This document shows positions 1 to 11,489 of a DNA stretch of 64,000 nt, piece after piece (position 1 is the first letter of the stretch; every line of letters begins with the position of its first letter). The notes beneath the pieces were generated by a model that made no database searches, was not told the origin of the DNA, and saw only the letters and a list, made by a program, of their open reading frames with translations. Source of the stretch: Progne subis subis (lineage: Eukaryota > Chordata > Aves > Passeriformes > Hirundinidae); assembly GCA_022316685.1 (NCBI GenBank), contig JAKJHU010000842.1, forward strand, positions 50,185-114,184, in the 5' to 3' direction. The position numbers and the translations under genes were made by a program.

Positions 1-130
1 CAGGGGAGGGTTACAGGTGTGGGATGAACCATACAGTGGGGGTGAAACAGAACATTCCATTTGACCTGGGTCTGGCTGCAGGTGACCTCCAGCTAGTCAC
101 ATAACTGTTTTCCCAGATATCCAGTAACTC

Positions 131-236
131 TCAAACATCAAAACTTGCTTTCAATTCTATCTCACTTACAGGTTTCTCATTCACAGAGTCTAAGCAGTCA
201 TATTTATAGGGCTTTCTGGCTTCATCCACCCCAACA
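131..236 (+). repeat. Dispersed repeat shared with 17,205-17,302
   Basis: The sequence around 'aacttgctttcaattctat' through the ttcatcc run at about 220-226 is similar to 17,205-17,302. The match is diverged but collinear over about 100 bp. It may be a fragment of an LTR element; its family is not recognised. Confidence 0.5.
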
Positions 237-237
237 T

Positions 238-1806
238 TGCAGAAAGAAATAGTTACCTTGTAACAAGGAATGTGAATGAAGCCCTTTCCAGAAATCAGCA
301 AATTTAGCAGAGCAAGTTGTATTGGTTTGGCACAGCCTGGATTTTGGCAGCAGGGGCACCAGGGTATCCATGGGAGATGCAGAGATCCACTCTCAGCCCC
401 TGGGGATCCATGGGGATGCAGAAATCCACTCTCAGCCCATGAGGATCCATGGGGATGCAGAGATCCACTCTCAGCCCCTGGGGATCCATGGGGATGCAGA
501 GATCCACTCTCAGCCCATGGGGATCCATGGGGATGCAGAGATCCACTCTCAGCCCATGGGGATCCATGGGGATGCAGAGATCCACTCTCAGCCCATGGGG
601 ATCCATGGGGATGGAGAGATCCACTCTCAGCCCATGGGGATCCATGGGGATGCAGAGATCCACCCACAGCCCCTGGGGAGGTGCCCATCCCAGAGCGGGT
701 GGATGCCGGGATGAGGCTGTGATCCAGTGGGAGACCCGGTGGAGAGAGGGGGCCCTGCTTCCAGGCTGGAGCAGCCTGTCCTTGGAGGACTGCACCCCGT
801 GGGAGGAGAGCCCCATGCTGCAGCAGTTTGGGAGGACTGTGTGCCCGTGGGAGGGACTCACGTTGCAGCAGGTGCGGTAGGGCTGCTGCTCGTGAGAGTG
901 GACCCACGCTGGGGCAGTTCATGGAGAACTGTATCCAGTGGGAGGGACTCCATGGCCACATGGGGGAAGGGCTCCTCTCCCAGAGCACCAGAAGAAGATC
1001 TCTTGATGAAATGAGAAAACTCCCATGCCCTGTCTCTCTGTGCTGTCGTGGGAAGAAGGGAGGGGCTGGGTGGAAAAAAGGTGTTTTAAGGGTTTATTTT
1101 ACCTCTCATTATGTTCCTCTGATTCTGTTAGTATTAAAATTCACTTTGCAACTTGAGCCTTTTTTGAATTTGAAGTATTTCTCCTGGTCCTTATGTCACT
1201 CATGAGCTGTTTGTTAATATTTTTTTCTTTCTCTGCCCAGCTGTGGCAGGGGAGGGTGAGTGAAGGACTCTTGTGGGTGCCTGGCAGTGGGCCAGTGTCC
1301 AATCATGACACAAGGTAACTGCAAACAGCTGACCCCTGGCTATTTGAGCAGACAATCTTATAGAGCATGTGCAGGAAGCAGGGGCAATAAGTTCAAGCCC
1401 CAGGAAGTCTTCTGAGCCTTCATCAAAACAACCACCAGGAGGCTGACGAGCACAGACCACGCTTATACTACAAGGGCTTACCTAAACATGTGATTAGAAA
1501 ATATGTACAATATGAAGGTTGGAAAGTATTATGTGAACATTAAAAAAAACAACCAAAAAAAAGTATAAAAGCTAGTACTGTGTGAAGGACACACAAATGA
1601 GTTTGTGGTGGAGCTATCCCCCTCACTCCTGATGTCGAATAAACAGATACCTGCTCTAAAAGCCTTATAGTATGGGTTACTGTTTTCTTGCCAATTTTTC
1701 CTGGGGTTTTTCTGCCCACCTCATTGCCTGCAAAGTTGGACATACCAGCAGGAATTCCCACTTGTTGGGAGAGGCTCTCTAATCCCTGGCTATGAAAGCT
1801 TCCCAC
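238..1806 (+). repeat. Segmental duplication block A, copy 1
   Basis: This block matches 59,555-61,146 in the same orientation, with scattered substitutions and small indels. The match runs through the 39-bp minisatellite, the GC-rich segment after it, and the stretch ending near 'ccctggctatgaaagcttcccac'-type sequence. The long open frames here are by-products of the minisatellite, whose 39-bp period is a multiple of three. No gene is recognised. The 1-237 flank holds a separate dispersed repeat (131-236). Confidence 0.85.
362..675 (+). repeat. 39-bp minisatellite, about 8 units
   Basis: The unit is 39 bp and contains ggatccatgg, gatgcagagatccac and tctcagccc. Units differ by one or a few bases (cccatgg versus cccctgg). 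Because 39 is divisible by 3, several frames on both strands stay open and give repetitive peptides, which are not taken as genes. The same array recurs at 59,688-60,003. Confidence 0.95.
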
Positions 1807-1809
1807 TGC

Positions 1810-2280
1810 TGATGGATGAATGTGGGTGATGGCAACATCGTAACTGGTGATGGATCTTTCTAGATCACTGCAGGCAATCTTTGATAGTGATGATTGGGTG
1901 AATTGCTGAGCTTCTCCTTTTGTGATTCTTTGCAGTTCTGCATTATGTAAATTACATTATTCCTTAGGTTTGTGTCAGTTTTGCGTGCTGACCCTGCTCA
2001 CCTGCGGAATGGACACAGCAGGCCCCAGAGAACCAAAGGTGTCGTGTGACACTGCCGGGCCTGGTGTGACCAAGGGGACCATAGTGACACTGTGGGGCAC
2101 ATGGAACCAAGGGACCAGTGTGACACTGTGGAGACTCATGGAACCAAGGAGATCATTCTGACAATGCAGAGACTCTCATAATCAAGGGTCCATTGTGTTC
2201 CTCTCCCTGCCCCAGCCCTGCAGAGCAGCCCAGAGCTGTCTGTCCCTGCAGCAGGAACTGGAGGCACTGGAGGTCAGGAA
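1810..2280 (+). repeat. Block B with 37-bp repeat units
   Basis: This stretch matches 57,940-58,620 (diverged), including 'gtgatgattgggtg' and 'gtgctgaccctgctcacc'-like segments. From about 2,010 to 2,190 it contains four to five units of a 37-bp repeat with cores ggaaccaagg and ccattgtgacac. That repeat also builds the arrays at 14.8-16.4 and 20.2-21.4 kb. Confidence 0.75.
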
Positions 2281-3295
2281 CAGCCACTCTGTGTCTGGAA
2301 TGCTCAGGACATGCTCAGCTCAGGCAGCTCGTGCAGCCCCAGGGCCAGCCCCGCTGCCCAGCACAGCAGCACAGAGTTGGCCCCGGGGCTCCGCAGGCAG
2401 CTCCTGCTGCCCCAGGGACAGGGCAGCCTCTTGCCAGGGCTCATCTGCACAGCCACGGGCTCCTGCTCTGCTCCTGGCACATGCCAGCTGCCCACAGAGC
2501 CTTTGCCAGGGGAACACGTCTGTGCTGGCCTGAGCAGCCATTGCTGCAGCCCCTGCCCTGCTGCCCACAGCCCCGAGCTGGGGCTGCTGCTCTGCAGAGC
2601 ACGGGGGCTGTGCTGCCCGGGGCCCTGGGCTGCCTCTGCTGGGCTCTGCTGCTCAGGCTGGGAGACAGAGGCAGCTGATGCTGCTCCCTGCACTGACCCC
2701 CTCCCACACAGGCTCTGCTGGGCCATGGAGGCTGCTCAGAGGTGCCTGCCTTGTTCCAGGGCTGCCCCATGGCCTTGGGGCTGCCCTGCATCCTCCTGGG
2801 GAAGTTCCCTGAGGGTCAGACCAGCCCGTGCCCAGACTCCTTTCCCTGTGCCTGCTGTGTCCCCTGGGGCTGCAGAGCTCTCCTGGCTCACAGCACACAT
2901 TCAGTCCTTGATCTCGGGGTGAGCCCACCCTGGCCAGGCCTGTGCCCAGGGAGCTCCACTCCCTGCTGATCCCTGGCACACACTGTCCCTGCAGGTGCCC
3001 TGTGTTCTCCTGGCAGCTCCCAAGGCCCTCCAGACAAACCTTCCCCTGCCATCAGCCCTGGCACCAGCTGCAGAGCCCCAGCCAGGTTCAGCACAGACCA
3101 TTCCCCATCTGATGGGCCCTGGCCACCAACAAGCAGAACCTGAGCCAGCCCTGAGTGCCCTGAGGGTCACACTGGGACCCTGATCTCATCCCACTGAGCC
3201 CTGGGAGAACAAGGAACACAAGGAGCCTCTTCAGAGTCTGTTCCTTGGGCCTGGTCCTGAGAGGGACTCTGCAGGGAGAGCAAAGCCTTCCTGCC
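2281..3295. other. GC-rich non-coding stretch
   Basis: The composition is rich in ctgctg, cagcag and tgccc words. Overlapping open frames occur on both strands in all phases, which is expected from composition. No domain, splice pattern or start context is recognisable. The stretch lies just outside the left arm of the inverted repeat, and I see no counterpart beyond the right arm, where a retrovirus begins instead. Confidence 0.6.
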
Positions 3296-3753
3296 CTGCC
3301 CTCAGGAGATCCCTTTGCTGCTGCAGCTGCTGTGCTGGAGCCCAGCTGTGTCCCAGCAGTGCCCATGGCCTGTCCCTGCCTGTGGGCACAGCACGGACAC
3401 GCAGCAGCACAGTGACCAAGCTGCCAGAGCACTCGGGCCTGACAGCCACAGCAGGGCTGGGAAGGAGAGGCTGGAGTTGGGAAGAGCAGATGTGGGAAGA
3501 GCCAGGGCCATTGTCCCTGGCTGTGCTGCTGTGCTGGGAGTCTCTTCCCTCCACCTCTGCTCACAGGCACTGCCCCTGCAGAGACAGAGAAGGGCTGAGG
3601 AAACATCTTGAACACACAGGGCAGAGCAGGACACTTTATTTTACATAAATGCACAGTGATGATGACTCCTTACTGTCTCTGCTTAACACAAGCATGGGAG
3701 GTGCCGATGTAGAAATACAGTGACCAATGGGATCCTTTTTGGAAAATATATTT

Positions 3754-3778
3754 AAAAAAAAAAAAAAAAAAAAAAAAA
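3754..3778 (+). repeat. Poly-A run (25 nt)
   Basis: A homopolymer of 25 A preceded by atattt. The mirror position in the right arm (33,288-33,312) has interrupted T runs, so the tract has changed length or been interrupted since duplication. Confidence 0.9.
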
Positions 3779-3904
3779 GAGGAAAATTAAAATACACCAA
3801 ATAGAATAACAAAAAAGACACATGGCACAAAAGCAGTCTGGGCCTGGAATAAGTCCCATTCTGAATGCTATGCAGAAACAAAGATGTACTCGATTTTTTC
3901 TGAA

Positions 3905-4031
3905 AAGCTCAGAGTGGTCATATTTCTCAGGCCATCCTCACGCTCCTGGTTCCTCAGGCTCTAGATGAGGGGGTTCAGTGTTGGAGGCACCAGCGAGTAC
4001 AGAAGTGACAGTGCCAGATCCAGGGATGGGC
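3905..4031 (-). pseudogene. Olfactory receptor pseudogene, C-terminal fragment (left arm)
   Basis: On the minus strand this encodes the end of TM6/TM7 and the C-terminal tail of an OR14-like receptor, with words like LSLLYSLVPPTLNPLI followed by SLRNQE. The tyrosine codon of the normally invariant NPLIY motif is a stop (tag), so the frame is dead. Nothing upstream encodes the rest of a receptor, so it is a 3' fragment. The same fragment with the same stop is mirrored at 33,051-33,176, so the mutation predates the inverted duplication. Confidence 0.8.
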
Positions 4032-5265
4032 ACCAGGGTGGCACAGGTGACCTTTAGGCTTTGCAGGGCCCAGGCACAAGGGCTGTGCCCGAGTCAGGGC
4101 TGAGCTCACACTCTGTAGGCTGGGGCAGAGCCCAGGCAGAAATCAGCCCCTGCCCCAGCAGCTCTGCAGTGGTGGCCACCAGGCCGGGTTGCCAAGGGAG
4201 GCTTCTGGCCATGGCCTGCAGGGAGCTGCTGCTGCCAAGGTGCCTTTGGTGTCCCAGGCTCTCCTGGCACAGCTCCCAGCACTCTGCACTTGTGCCCGAG
4301 GCCTTCACTCTGTTGGGGCTGGCCTGGGGCTTTTCCTGCAGCGGGACCTGGCCTGGCCATGGCACAGGAAAGGCAGTTCCTGCTGGAGCAGGAGGCTCTG
4401 CCTGGAATGGGCTCAGACAACTCCAACAAGGCTCTGTTTGCAAAGTCCCCAGTGGGAAATGAAGAAGAGGAGGTCATGCTGCTTTTGGGGTGCTGAAAGC
4501 AGCCTGACTCCTCCATCCCCAAGTTCAGCACCCTGAGAGGGAGCTGAAGCTGTGGCAGAGCTGGAAAAATGCCCAGAGAAAGGAACAACCAAGTGACACC
4601 ACTGAGTGCTTCTGCAGAGCTGCTGAGCTGGCACAGCCTGGGCACATCTCACTGACAGGACAGCACTCCAGGCAAGAAGGGCCCTGCCCCAAATTTTAAC
4701 TGCAGCATCTCCTGACAGTTCCATTCTTGATGGGGTATGAAGATTCCTCCCTGGAGTGGAGACACCCTCAAGGTCACTGCCTGAGGCTGAGATTTGCCCA
4801 GGATCATTGGTCTGAGGGAGAGACACCCATCTCTACTTAATAACAGCTTTTGCTTTAATACAATTGCCTCAAAATTGCTTCCTAGAGCACTATAATAAAA
4901 TAGGTGTTACAGCTCCTACCCTATGGAGTAGGTAATTCTGATTAAGACCTTTCTGTCTAACCATGATCATAATCAGTCATATCTATACGTGCACAAATAC
5001 TTCTGGTTTGCCATCCTTATTGTTGTGGGACAAAGTTGTACAAAGGTTCAATTCCACCTCTATAATCCTTTACACAGAAATCTTTAATAAAGTCTGCGGC
5101 TGGGATTGGATCCAGTAAGTCCCAGGATCCTCTCACAGAAAGAGTTTGTAAAGCCTGGTTTGGGGAGCTTGGGGGTATGATTGGGGTGTCGGGGGTCCTT
5201 TCTGCACCGTGTGACCCAACAGGAACTTGTTTAATAAATTTTGCCTGAAGCTCCCACTCTGTCCA
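4032..5265. other. Non-coding arm sequence
   Basis: No gene is recognised. The first half is GC-rich and gives overlapping shadow frames; the second half is AT-richer. The segment at about 5,020-5,260 contains two aataaa words (about 5,085 and 5,233) and could be part of an old LTR, but no ends are definable. The region is mirrored at about 31,800-33,030. Confidence 0.4.
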
Positions 5266-5269
5266 TGAC

Positions 5270-5640
5270 AGGAACCCCTGTGAGTGTCTGTGACATCCCA
5301 GCTCTTTGGCAGCCTGGAGACTCCTGGGATGTCCCCATGGAGCCCTGTGAGTGTCTGTGACCTCGCTGTTCTTTAGGAGCACAGGGATGTCACCACTGGA
5401 CTCCTGCCACTGCCTGGGACAAATTGGCTCCTTGGCAGCATAGAGACCCCTCTGTTGTCACTGTGCAGCCCTGTGACTGTCTGTCACCTCATGACCCTTG
5501 GGAAGATTAAGGACCCCTGGGATGTCACCATGGAACCCCTGTGAATGAGTGTGACCAAACAGATCCTCAGGAGCCCAGAGACCCCTCAGATGCCAGCATG
5601 GAGCCCCTGTGCCTGCACGTGAGCTTATAGTCCTTTAGCA
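5270..5640 (+). repeat. ~73-bp tandem repeat, about 5 units (left arm)
   Basis: The degenerate unit has the order ccctgtgagtgtctgtgacc, then ctttggcagcc, then gagacccctgggatgtcacc, then atggag. It is mirrored at about 31,440-31,800 on the other strand. Flanking sequence up to 6,100 is AT-rich and shows no gene. Confidence 0.75.
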
Positions 5641-7261
5641 GGTGGAAACCCCTGGAATGTATTCAATTTAAATAGATTGCTCTGCTGAGCAATCTATTAG
5701 AATCTATTTAGAATAGATTCCTCTGCTCTGCTGAGCATGGATACTCAGCAGCTTGGAGGTTCCCTGATGAATTTTAGTTCTCCAGAGGCTTGCTCAGTCT
5801 TAGTTCTTCAGTTCAGGAATTCAGTGCCAAAGGCTCATTAGTATTTCAAAACACCCTAAACAAGACAAGCCCCTGGGAATAATTTAATTTCAAGTCTTCA
5901 ATTCTTATGTTGTTACTTAGACAGATAATTAAAGTATGTTCAAAGAGAATACACTATGTCTTTGAAAAATGCAGGGAAATTTTTTGTCCTGTTTAGTTTT
6001 GTTTTCCTGTTTATAGATTGATATCAGCAATCTCCAATTGATATTGATGATCAGAAACTCCTCGTGCACTCTGAATAGATATGAAAATCAATATGACCCT
6101 TCATGGCTGACAATCACTTTTCCCCTACCCCCACCCCACCATTTCCCTCCTCCAGCCCCTGGGACTCAGAGCAGCCTTGTGCCAATCTGAGCTTCCTCCT
6201 CTTCAGGCTGCACCAGCAGCTTTCAGCTCCTTGGCACCAACTCCCACCTGCTTTCCTTGCAGAAGGAGCTGCCTGAGACACAGAGGGATGTTCATTTATT
6301 GTCAGCCAACAAATCCAAGGGAAGGAACAGCCCCATGAAAAACAGAAGTCCAGCCAGTGACACAAATGGAGGGGAAGATCAGGATTCCTTCTCCTGCCAT
6401 CATACAATTCCAGGAAATTCCTGGTCTCTCCTGGTCGGAAAACTTTAATGTTTTTTAAGAGTGCTCAAATGACCCAGCTAGTGAAGATGTGCTCATGCAC
6501 CTCGCAAGCTGCAGGTCCTGTACAGCCCTGCAGGGCTCCTGTCCCATCTGCTGTGCTCCAGTGTAAAACAGGGCCCAGCACTGTCCCAGGATCATTAGAA
6601 AGCTGAATTGGAAAGGACCTCAGCAAGTCAGCAGCCCAAGCTGTCAGAAACTGGGCCAGACCAAGTGGTTCAAGGCTTGATTTGGTCTGGATTGGAAAAT
6701 CCCAAAGGACAGGGAGATGGCAGCATCTCAGCATCTGGCTGAGCCCATGGGAACAAAGGTTTCCTCCTGTCCTGGCTGAAGCTCCCCTCTTTCACCCTAT
6801 ATCATTGTCTTTTTTCTCCCACCAGGCCCCCAGTGAAGAGCCTGGCTCTGTGTTCTCCATCACCTCCTCGGTGGCACTGCCAGGCTGGCATGAGGAGCCC
6901 CTCAGCCTTCCCTGCTCTGGGCTGGACAAGCCCAGCTCCCTCAGCCTCTGCTCACAGCCAAAGGGCTCCAGCCCCACCTTGGGGCCCTTCCCTAACCCTG
7001 CTGCAGCTGCCAGACATCTTTCCTGCCCTGGGAAACCCAAGCCAGGCCACAGTGACCTGGATAATGCACGTCCTTGATGCCCTGGTCACACAGCCCAGCC
7101 CCTTGTCCCCGTGTCAGGCTCTGGGGTCGATCCTGTGGAACATCCTTTGGTGGAGGCTGTGGCTCCAGATGGACCATGGGGATACCATGGAACAGGGGAC
7201 CCCGTTCAGCATGAACTGCATTGGACTTCATGGGGGGGGGGGTGGGGCTGGGGTGGAATGA
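5641..7261. other. Non-coding arm sequence
   Basis: I see no gene, splice structure or recognised mobile element over this 1.6 kb. It includes an imperfect palindrome of agattgctctgctgagcaatct type at about 5,675-5,700 and an AT-rich stretch to 6,120. A G-rich run (gggggggggg) occurs near 7,232. It is mirrored at about 29,820-31,430. Confidence 0.5.
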
Positions 7262-7372
7262 TCAACACAGATGGCTCTGTGATGTCACAGAGATGGCCTA
7301 TGATATCATAGCTGCTCAATGACCTCACATAGCCTCTTCAGTGATGTCATAGCCCACTCTGTGACCTCATGT
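7262..7372 (+). repeat. TGATGTCA-containing tandem repeat, short allele (left arm)
   Basis: Units of about 30 bp carry tgatgtca, tgacctca or tgatatca cores, resembling CRE/ATF half-site words. The right-arm counterpart at 29,605-29,815 is about twice as long, so the array changed length after the duplication. A regulatory role is not shown. Confidence 0.75.
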
Positions 7373-7839
7373 TACCAGATGATAAATGGTCCACACCTGG
7401 TGAGCTAACACAATGCTCATTCTCCAAAACCACTGGCCCATGGGAACCACACCATGCCCATTGTGTAAGAAGGGGCCTGGAAATTCACCAGCCTCAGTGT
7501 CCTGCCAGCTCAGCCAGGCTGACTGGAACATTGGGGTCTGTGAGCACCAGAGACCACTAGAGAGACCCCCAGGACAGAAGAGTGCGTGGAAACAGGGAAG
7601 GGAAATACGTAAATGATTCCATGTAAATGATAATTGTGTGTATGTTTAGTTCAGAACCATCAATGAATATGTATGCAAAATAGAGAATATAAACAGAAAC
7701 TTTCCTGCACTCAGCATGCACGGCATTGGGAGGAGCTGTTCCCCCGTGCATCCAGCCAAATAAACAACGCTGCTTCTAAATGCTACATTGGTGCTAAGGA
7801 GCATTTTATTTTACCAAATTTGTGGTAACACTCCCACTG

Positions 7840-9614
7840 CCAAGGAAAGCTCTGTCTGATGCTGTTCACAAACAGAGAAGGGCTGGTGGGAGGTGTGATG
7901 GACTGAGGCTGCCTGGGGTGCAGTGACCATGAAATAATCAACTTTCCAGAATTCTGGGAAAGAAGGAAAGGCATCAACAAAACATCTACACTGAAATTAT
8001 GGAGGGCAGACTTTGGCCTCTCTAGGATGCAGATTTGGGGAGTACCAAATCAGGTACTGATTGTTTTTAGGAGAAACAGCCCTTAAAAATAGGAGAGTCC
8101 AGTAAGGATGGACACACTTCAAGAAAGGAATCTTAAGGGGAGAGGAGCATCCTGTCCTGGTGTGCCAAAAGATGAGCCAGTGAGGAAAATGATGGGCCTG
8201 GCAGTCCATGGTACTTTTGTGGGAACTCAGGAAAAAAAAAAAATAAATAGCTGCAACACCTCTGACAGAAGGTCAGGCAAATCAGGAAATGTTTAAGGAT
8301 GTTGTTAGGTCATGGGGAAAGAAAATTAGAGAGATGAAAGATCAGTTAAAATTTAACCTGGCCAGTTTTCTGAAAATTAAAATGTTTCCACAAATAAATT
8401 TATAGCAAAATGTGGGATAAGAAGAACCTTTAGTTTTTATTGAATGCTGTGAGGAATATAGTAACTAGAGATGAGGAAAAGGCTGAGCTGCTTAACACCT
8501 TGTTCGTCTCAGTTTTCAACAATCAGACAGGTTGTCCTCAGGACAAGTGTTCTCCTGTGCTGGTAGATGGGCCCAGGAAGCAGAACAGCCATCCTGGAAT
8601 CCAGGAGGAAGCAGCTGGTGACCTGCTGAGCCACTCAGATGCTCACAGGTGTCTCTGGGACCAGATGGAATCCATCCAAGGGGGATGAGGCAGCTGGTGG
8701 AGGAGCTCACCAAGCTGCTCTCCATCATTTCTCATCAGTCCTGGCTCAGCAGGGAGGTCTCAGAGGACTGGAGGTGCCAATGTGAGCCCATCCCCAAGAA
8801 GGGCTGGAAGGAGGATCTGGGGAACTCCAGGCCTGTCAGCCTGACCTCGGTGCCCAGCAAGGTTCTGGAACAGATCACCTGGAGAGCCATCACAGGGCAC
8901 CCACAGGATGGCTGAGGGATCAGACCCAGCCAGAGTGAATTTCAATGTCTGCATTGATGATCTGGATGAGGGGACTGAGTCCACCATCAGCAAATTTGCA
9001 GATGACACCAAGCTGGGTGTGAGTGTGGATCTGCTGGAGGGTAGGAGGGCTCTGCACAGGGACCTGGACAGGCTGGATCCAGGGCCCAAATCCAACACTG
9101 GGAGGTTTAACAAGACCAAGGGCTGGGTCCTGCACTTTGGCCACAACAACCCCTGCAGTGCTACAGGCTGGGGACAGAGTGGCTGGAGAGTGTCCAGGCA
9201 GAAAGGGATCTGGGGCACTGATGGACAGCAGGCTGGACATGAGCCAGCAGTGTGCCCAGGTGGCCAAGAAGGCCAATGGCACCTGGCCTGGATCAGGAAT
9301 GGTGTGGCCAGCAGGAGCAGGGCAGTGATTCTTCCCCTGTACTCAGCACTGGTGAGGCAGCACCTCGAGTGGTGTATGCAGTTCTGTGCCCCCAATTTAG
9401 GAAGGACATGGAGGGGCTGGAACATGTCCAGAGAAGGGAAACAAGGCTGGTGAGGGGTCTGGAACACGAGCCCTGAGAGGAGCGGCTGAGGGAGCTGGGG
9501 TTGTTTATCCTGGAGAAGAGGAGGCTCAGGGGACACAAGGTGGTATCAGGGCACAGGTTGGGCTTGATGATCTCCAAGGTGTTTTTACACCTGGCCAATT
9601 CTGTGATTCTCTGA
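7840..9614 (+). mobile_element. CR1 LINE relic (left arm)
   Basis: This is a degenerate, 5'-truncated CR1 non-LTR retrotransposon in plus orientation. Readable pieces in shifting frames include GCLGCSDHEI (about 7,900), a reverse transcriptase stretch GPDGIHPRGM then RPVSLTSVPSKVLEQI (8,655-8,885), and FADDTKLGVS (8,990-9,025), the catalytic DD region. LHFGHNNP follows at about 9,135. The 3' end is the tctgtgattctctga tail at 9,600-9,614, a form of the CR1 terminal repeat. Multiple stops and frameshifts make it inactive. It is mirrored at 27,372-29,130, so insertion predates the inverted duplication. Confidence 0.9.
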
Positions 9615-10556
9615 AACCACCCTTGCAGCAGTTGCAGGATGAGCCCTGGGCCTCCTCTTCAGAAGGTCCAGCAGCCCAGGTCCCTCAGCTTCTCCTCACA
9701 GCCCCAAAGCCCATCCTGTCAGTCCTGCAGAGCCTCTGCAGCCCCTCCTCACTGCCCAGAACAGGGAGCCCCACAGCCAGACACAGCAGCCCAGATGTGC
9801 CCCCCTGGCCTGTGGTGCCTCTGGCAAGGGAACAGCCTGAGGCACTGCAGGAGCCTGCAGACAATTCCTGCAGCACTTGTAGGATGATCCTGCTCCCCAA
9901 GGGACGTTCCCATGGTGTGATGCTGTTTGCCCCCACCCTGCCCACGGCCACCCTGGGACTGCTCACGGGGCTTTTCTCTGCTGAGCATTGGCCTGGGCGT
10001 GTGCTGGAGAGAGCCTGGGCAAGGATCCTGGAGCCCCCAGGCCCTGCCCTGAGGTGTCAGCGCTGCCCCAGCAGTGCCCATGGCCTGTCCCTGCTGCAGC
10101 CCCGGCACTGCCACCCCCAGCACTGTGCCCGGCCCCGAGAGCACTCAGGCCCTACAGCAGCACCAGGGCCAGGAGGGCAGCGGGGCAGGGGCACGGGAGC
10201 AGCACTGGCAACACCAAGTGCTGCTGCTGCCGGGCACAGCTGCTGTGCCAGCACTGATCTGCCCCAGCTCTGCACACAGACATTGCTGCTGCAGCTCCAG
10301 AGAAGGGGAACAAAGGGGGATCTATTGAGAAATCTCTGCTGGGAGATCCTTTAGCTCATTTATAGGTACTGAGAGCATAGCTTCCTATTGACACAGTGTG
10401 GGGCCACAGTAAAGGTGGAAAGAAGAAAAACTATGGCCTTGATTTGTGAACACCATTGAAAACTAAAAAAAAAGAATAAAAACTCAACAACCAAATGTAC
10501 AAGTTCTATGAAAGATGACTTTTATTACAAGTGATTTGCAGAAATTGGACAGCAGT
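9615..10556. other. OR 3' flank, GC-rich, no gene
   Basis: This stretch lies between the CR1 tail and the OR stop codon. It is GC-rich up to 10,330 and AT-rich nearer the receptor. No domain is recognisable in the overlapping frames. On the minus strand, downstream of the receptor stop, aataaa-type words occur near 10,523 and 10,480, plausible 3' end signals. It is mirrored at 26,430-27,371. Confidence 0.5.
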
Positions 10557-11489
10557 TTAATGTTTCTGAAATTGCCCAGTGATCAGTGTCCACACTGCAG
10601 CCTTGAGCTCCTGGTTCCTCAGGCTGTAGATGAGGGGGTTCAGGGCTGGAGGCACCATTGAATACAGAACTGACAGGGCCAGATCCAGGGATGGGGAGGA
10701 GATGGAGGGGGGCTTCAGGTAGGCAACTGTGCCAGTGCTGAGGAACAGGGAGAGCACAGCCAGGTGAGGGAGGCAGGTGGAAAAGGCTTTGTGCCGTCCC
10801 TGCTCAGAGGGGATCCTCAGCACGGCCCTGAAGATCTGCACATAGGAGAAAACAATGAACACAAAACAGCCAGAAGCTAAAATGGTACCAACCACAGTAA
10901 TCCAAAGCTCCCTGATTTTGGAGTGTGAGCAGGAGAGCTTGAGGATGTGTGGGATTTCACAGAAGAACTGGCCCAGGGCATTGCCCTTACACAGCGGCAG
11001 AGAAAATGTATTGGCTGTGTGCAGCAGAGCGTAGAGAAAGGCACTGGCCCAGGCAGCTGCTGCCATGTGGGCACAAGCTCTGCTGCCCAGGAGGGTCCTG
11101 TAGTGCAGGGGTTTGCAGATGGACACGTAGCGGTTGTAGCACATGATGGTCAGGAGGGAAACCTCTGCTGAAATGAAAAATACAAACAGAAACACCTGAG
11201 CAGCACATCCTTCGTGGGAAATGTTCCTGGTGTCCCAGAGGGAATTGTGCATGGCTTTGGGGACAGTGGTGCGGATGGAGCCCAGGTCGGTGAGGGCCAG
11301 GTTGAGCAGGAAGAAGAACATGGGCGTGTGCAGGAGGTGGCCACAGGCTACGGTGCTGATGATGAGGCTGTTGGCCAGGAGGGCAGCCAGGGAGATGCCC
11401 AGGAAGAGGCAGAAGTGCAGGAGCTGCAGCTGCCGCCTGTCTGCCAATGGCAGCAAGAGGAAGTGGCTGATGGAGCTGCTGTTGGACAT
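10557..11489 (-). CDS. Olfactory receptor, OR14-like (left-arm copy)
   Basis: This single-exon, 310-residue seven-transmembrane odorant receptor of the OR14-like (gamma-c) group expanded in birds would act in the olfactory neuron membrane. Visible motifs are an N-glycosylation sequon at N3, HTPMFFFLLNLALTDL in TM2 (54-69), Cys95 and Cys177 for the usual disulfide, KAFSTCLPHL before TM6 (234-243), and NPLIYSLRNQELK in TM7 and the tail (284-296). The TM3 end reads CYNRYVSICKPLHY; Asn119 replaces the Asp of the usual DRY-type motif, which the right-arm copy keeps. The sequence just upstream on the minus strand, tttcctcctacag, resembles the splice acceptor of an OR 5' UTR intron, supporting this ATG. 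Full length and uninterrupted; ligand unknown. Confidence 0.93.
   Translation of the reverse strand: MSNSSSISHFLLLPLADRRQLQLLHFCLFLGISLAALLANSLIISTVACGHLLHTPMFFFLLNLALTDLGSIRTTVPKAMHNSLWDTRNISHEGCAAQVFLFVFFISAEVSLLTIMCYNRYVSICKPLHYRTLLGSRACAHMAAAAWASAFLYALLHTANTFSLPLCKGNALGQFFCEIPHILKLSCSHSKIRELWITVVGTILASGCFVFIVFSYVQIFRAVLRIPSEQGRHKAFSTCLPHLAVLSLFLSTGTVAYLKPPSISSPSLDLALSVLYSMVPPALNPLIYSLRNQELKAAVWTLITGQFQKH

Noticed and set aside
362..675. CRISPR-like array
   Set aside because: The repeats are contiguous 39-bp units without unique spacers and the genome is eukaryotic; a minisatellite fits.
131..988. Long open frames with repeats such as GSLHPHGSPWAES on either strand
   Set aside because: They translate the 39-bp minisatellite, whose period is divisible by three. 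No start context, domain or splice evidence.
2193..3183. Overlapping ORFs up to 203 codons in GC-rich sequence
   Set aside because: Open in nearly all frames on both strands because of composition; no domain and no conserved frame in related segments.
4980..5265. Complete LTR inside the arms
   Set aside because: aataaa words and a TATA-poor AT-rich flank were seen, but no TG...CA ends, primer site or target duplication could be defined.
7262..7372. Functional CRE enhancer
   Set aside because: Only CRE-like words in a tandem repeat; no adjacent promoter, and copy number is unstable between the arms.
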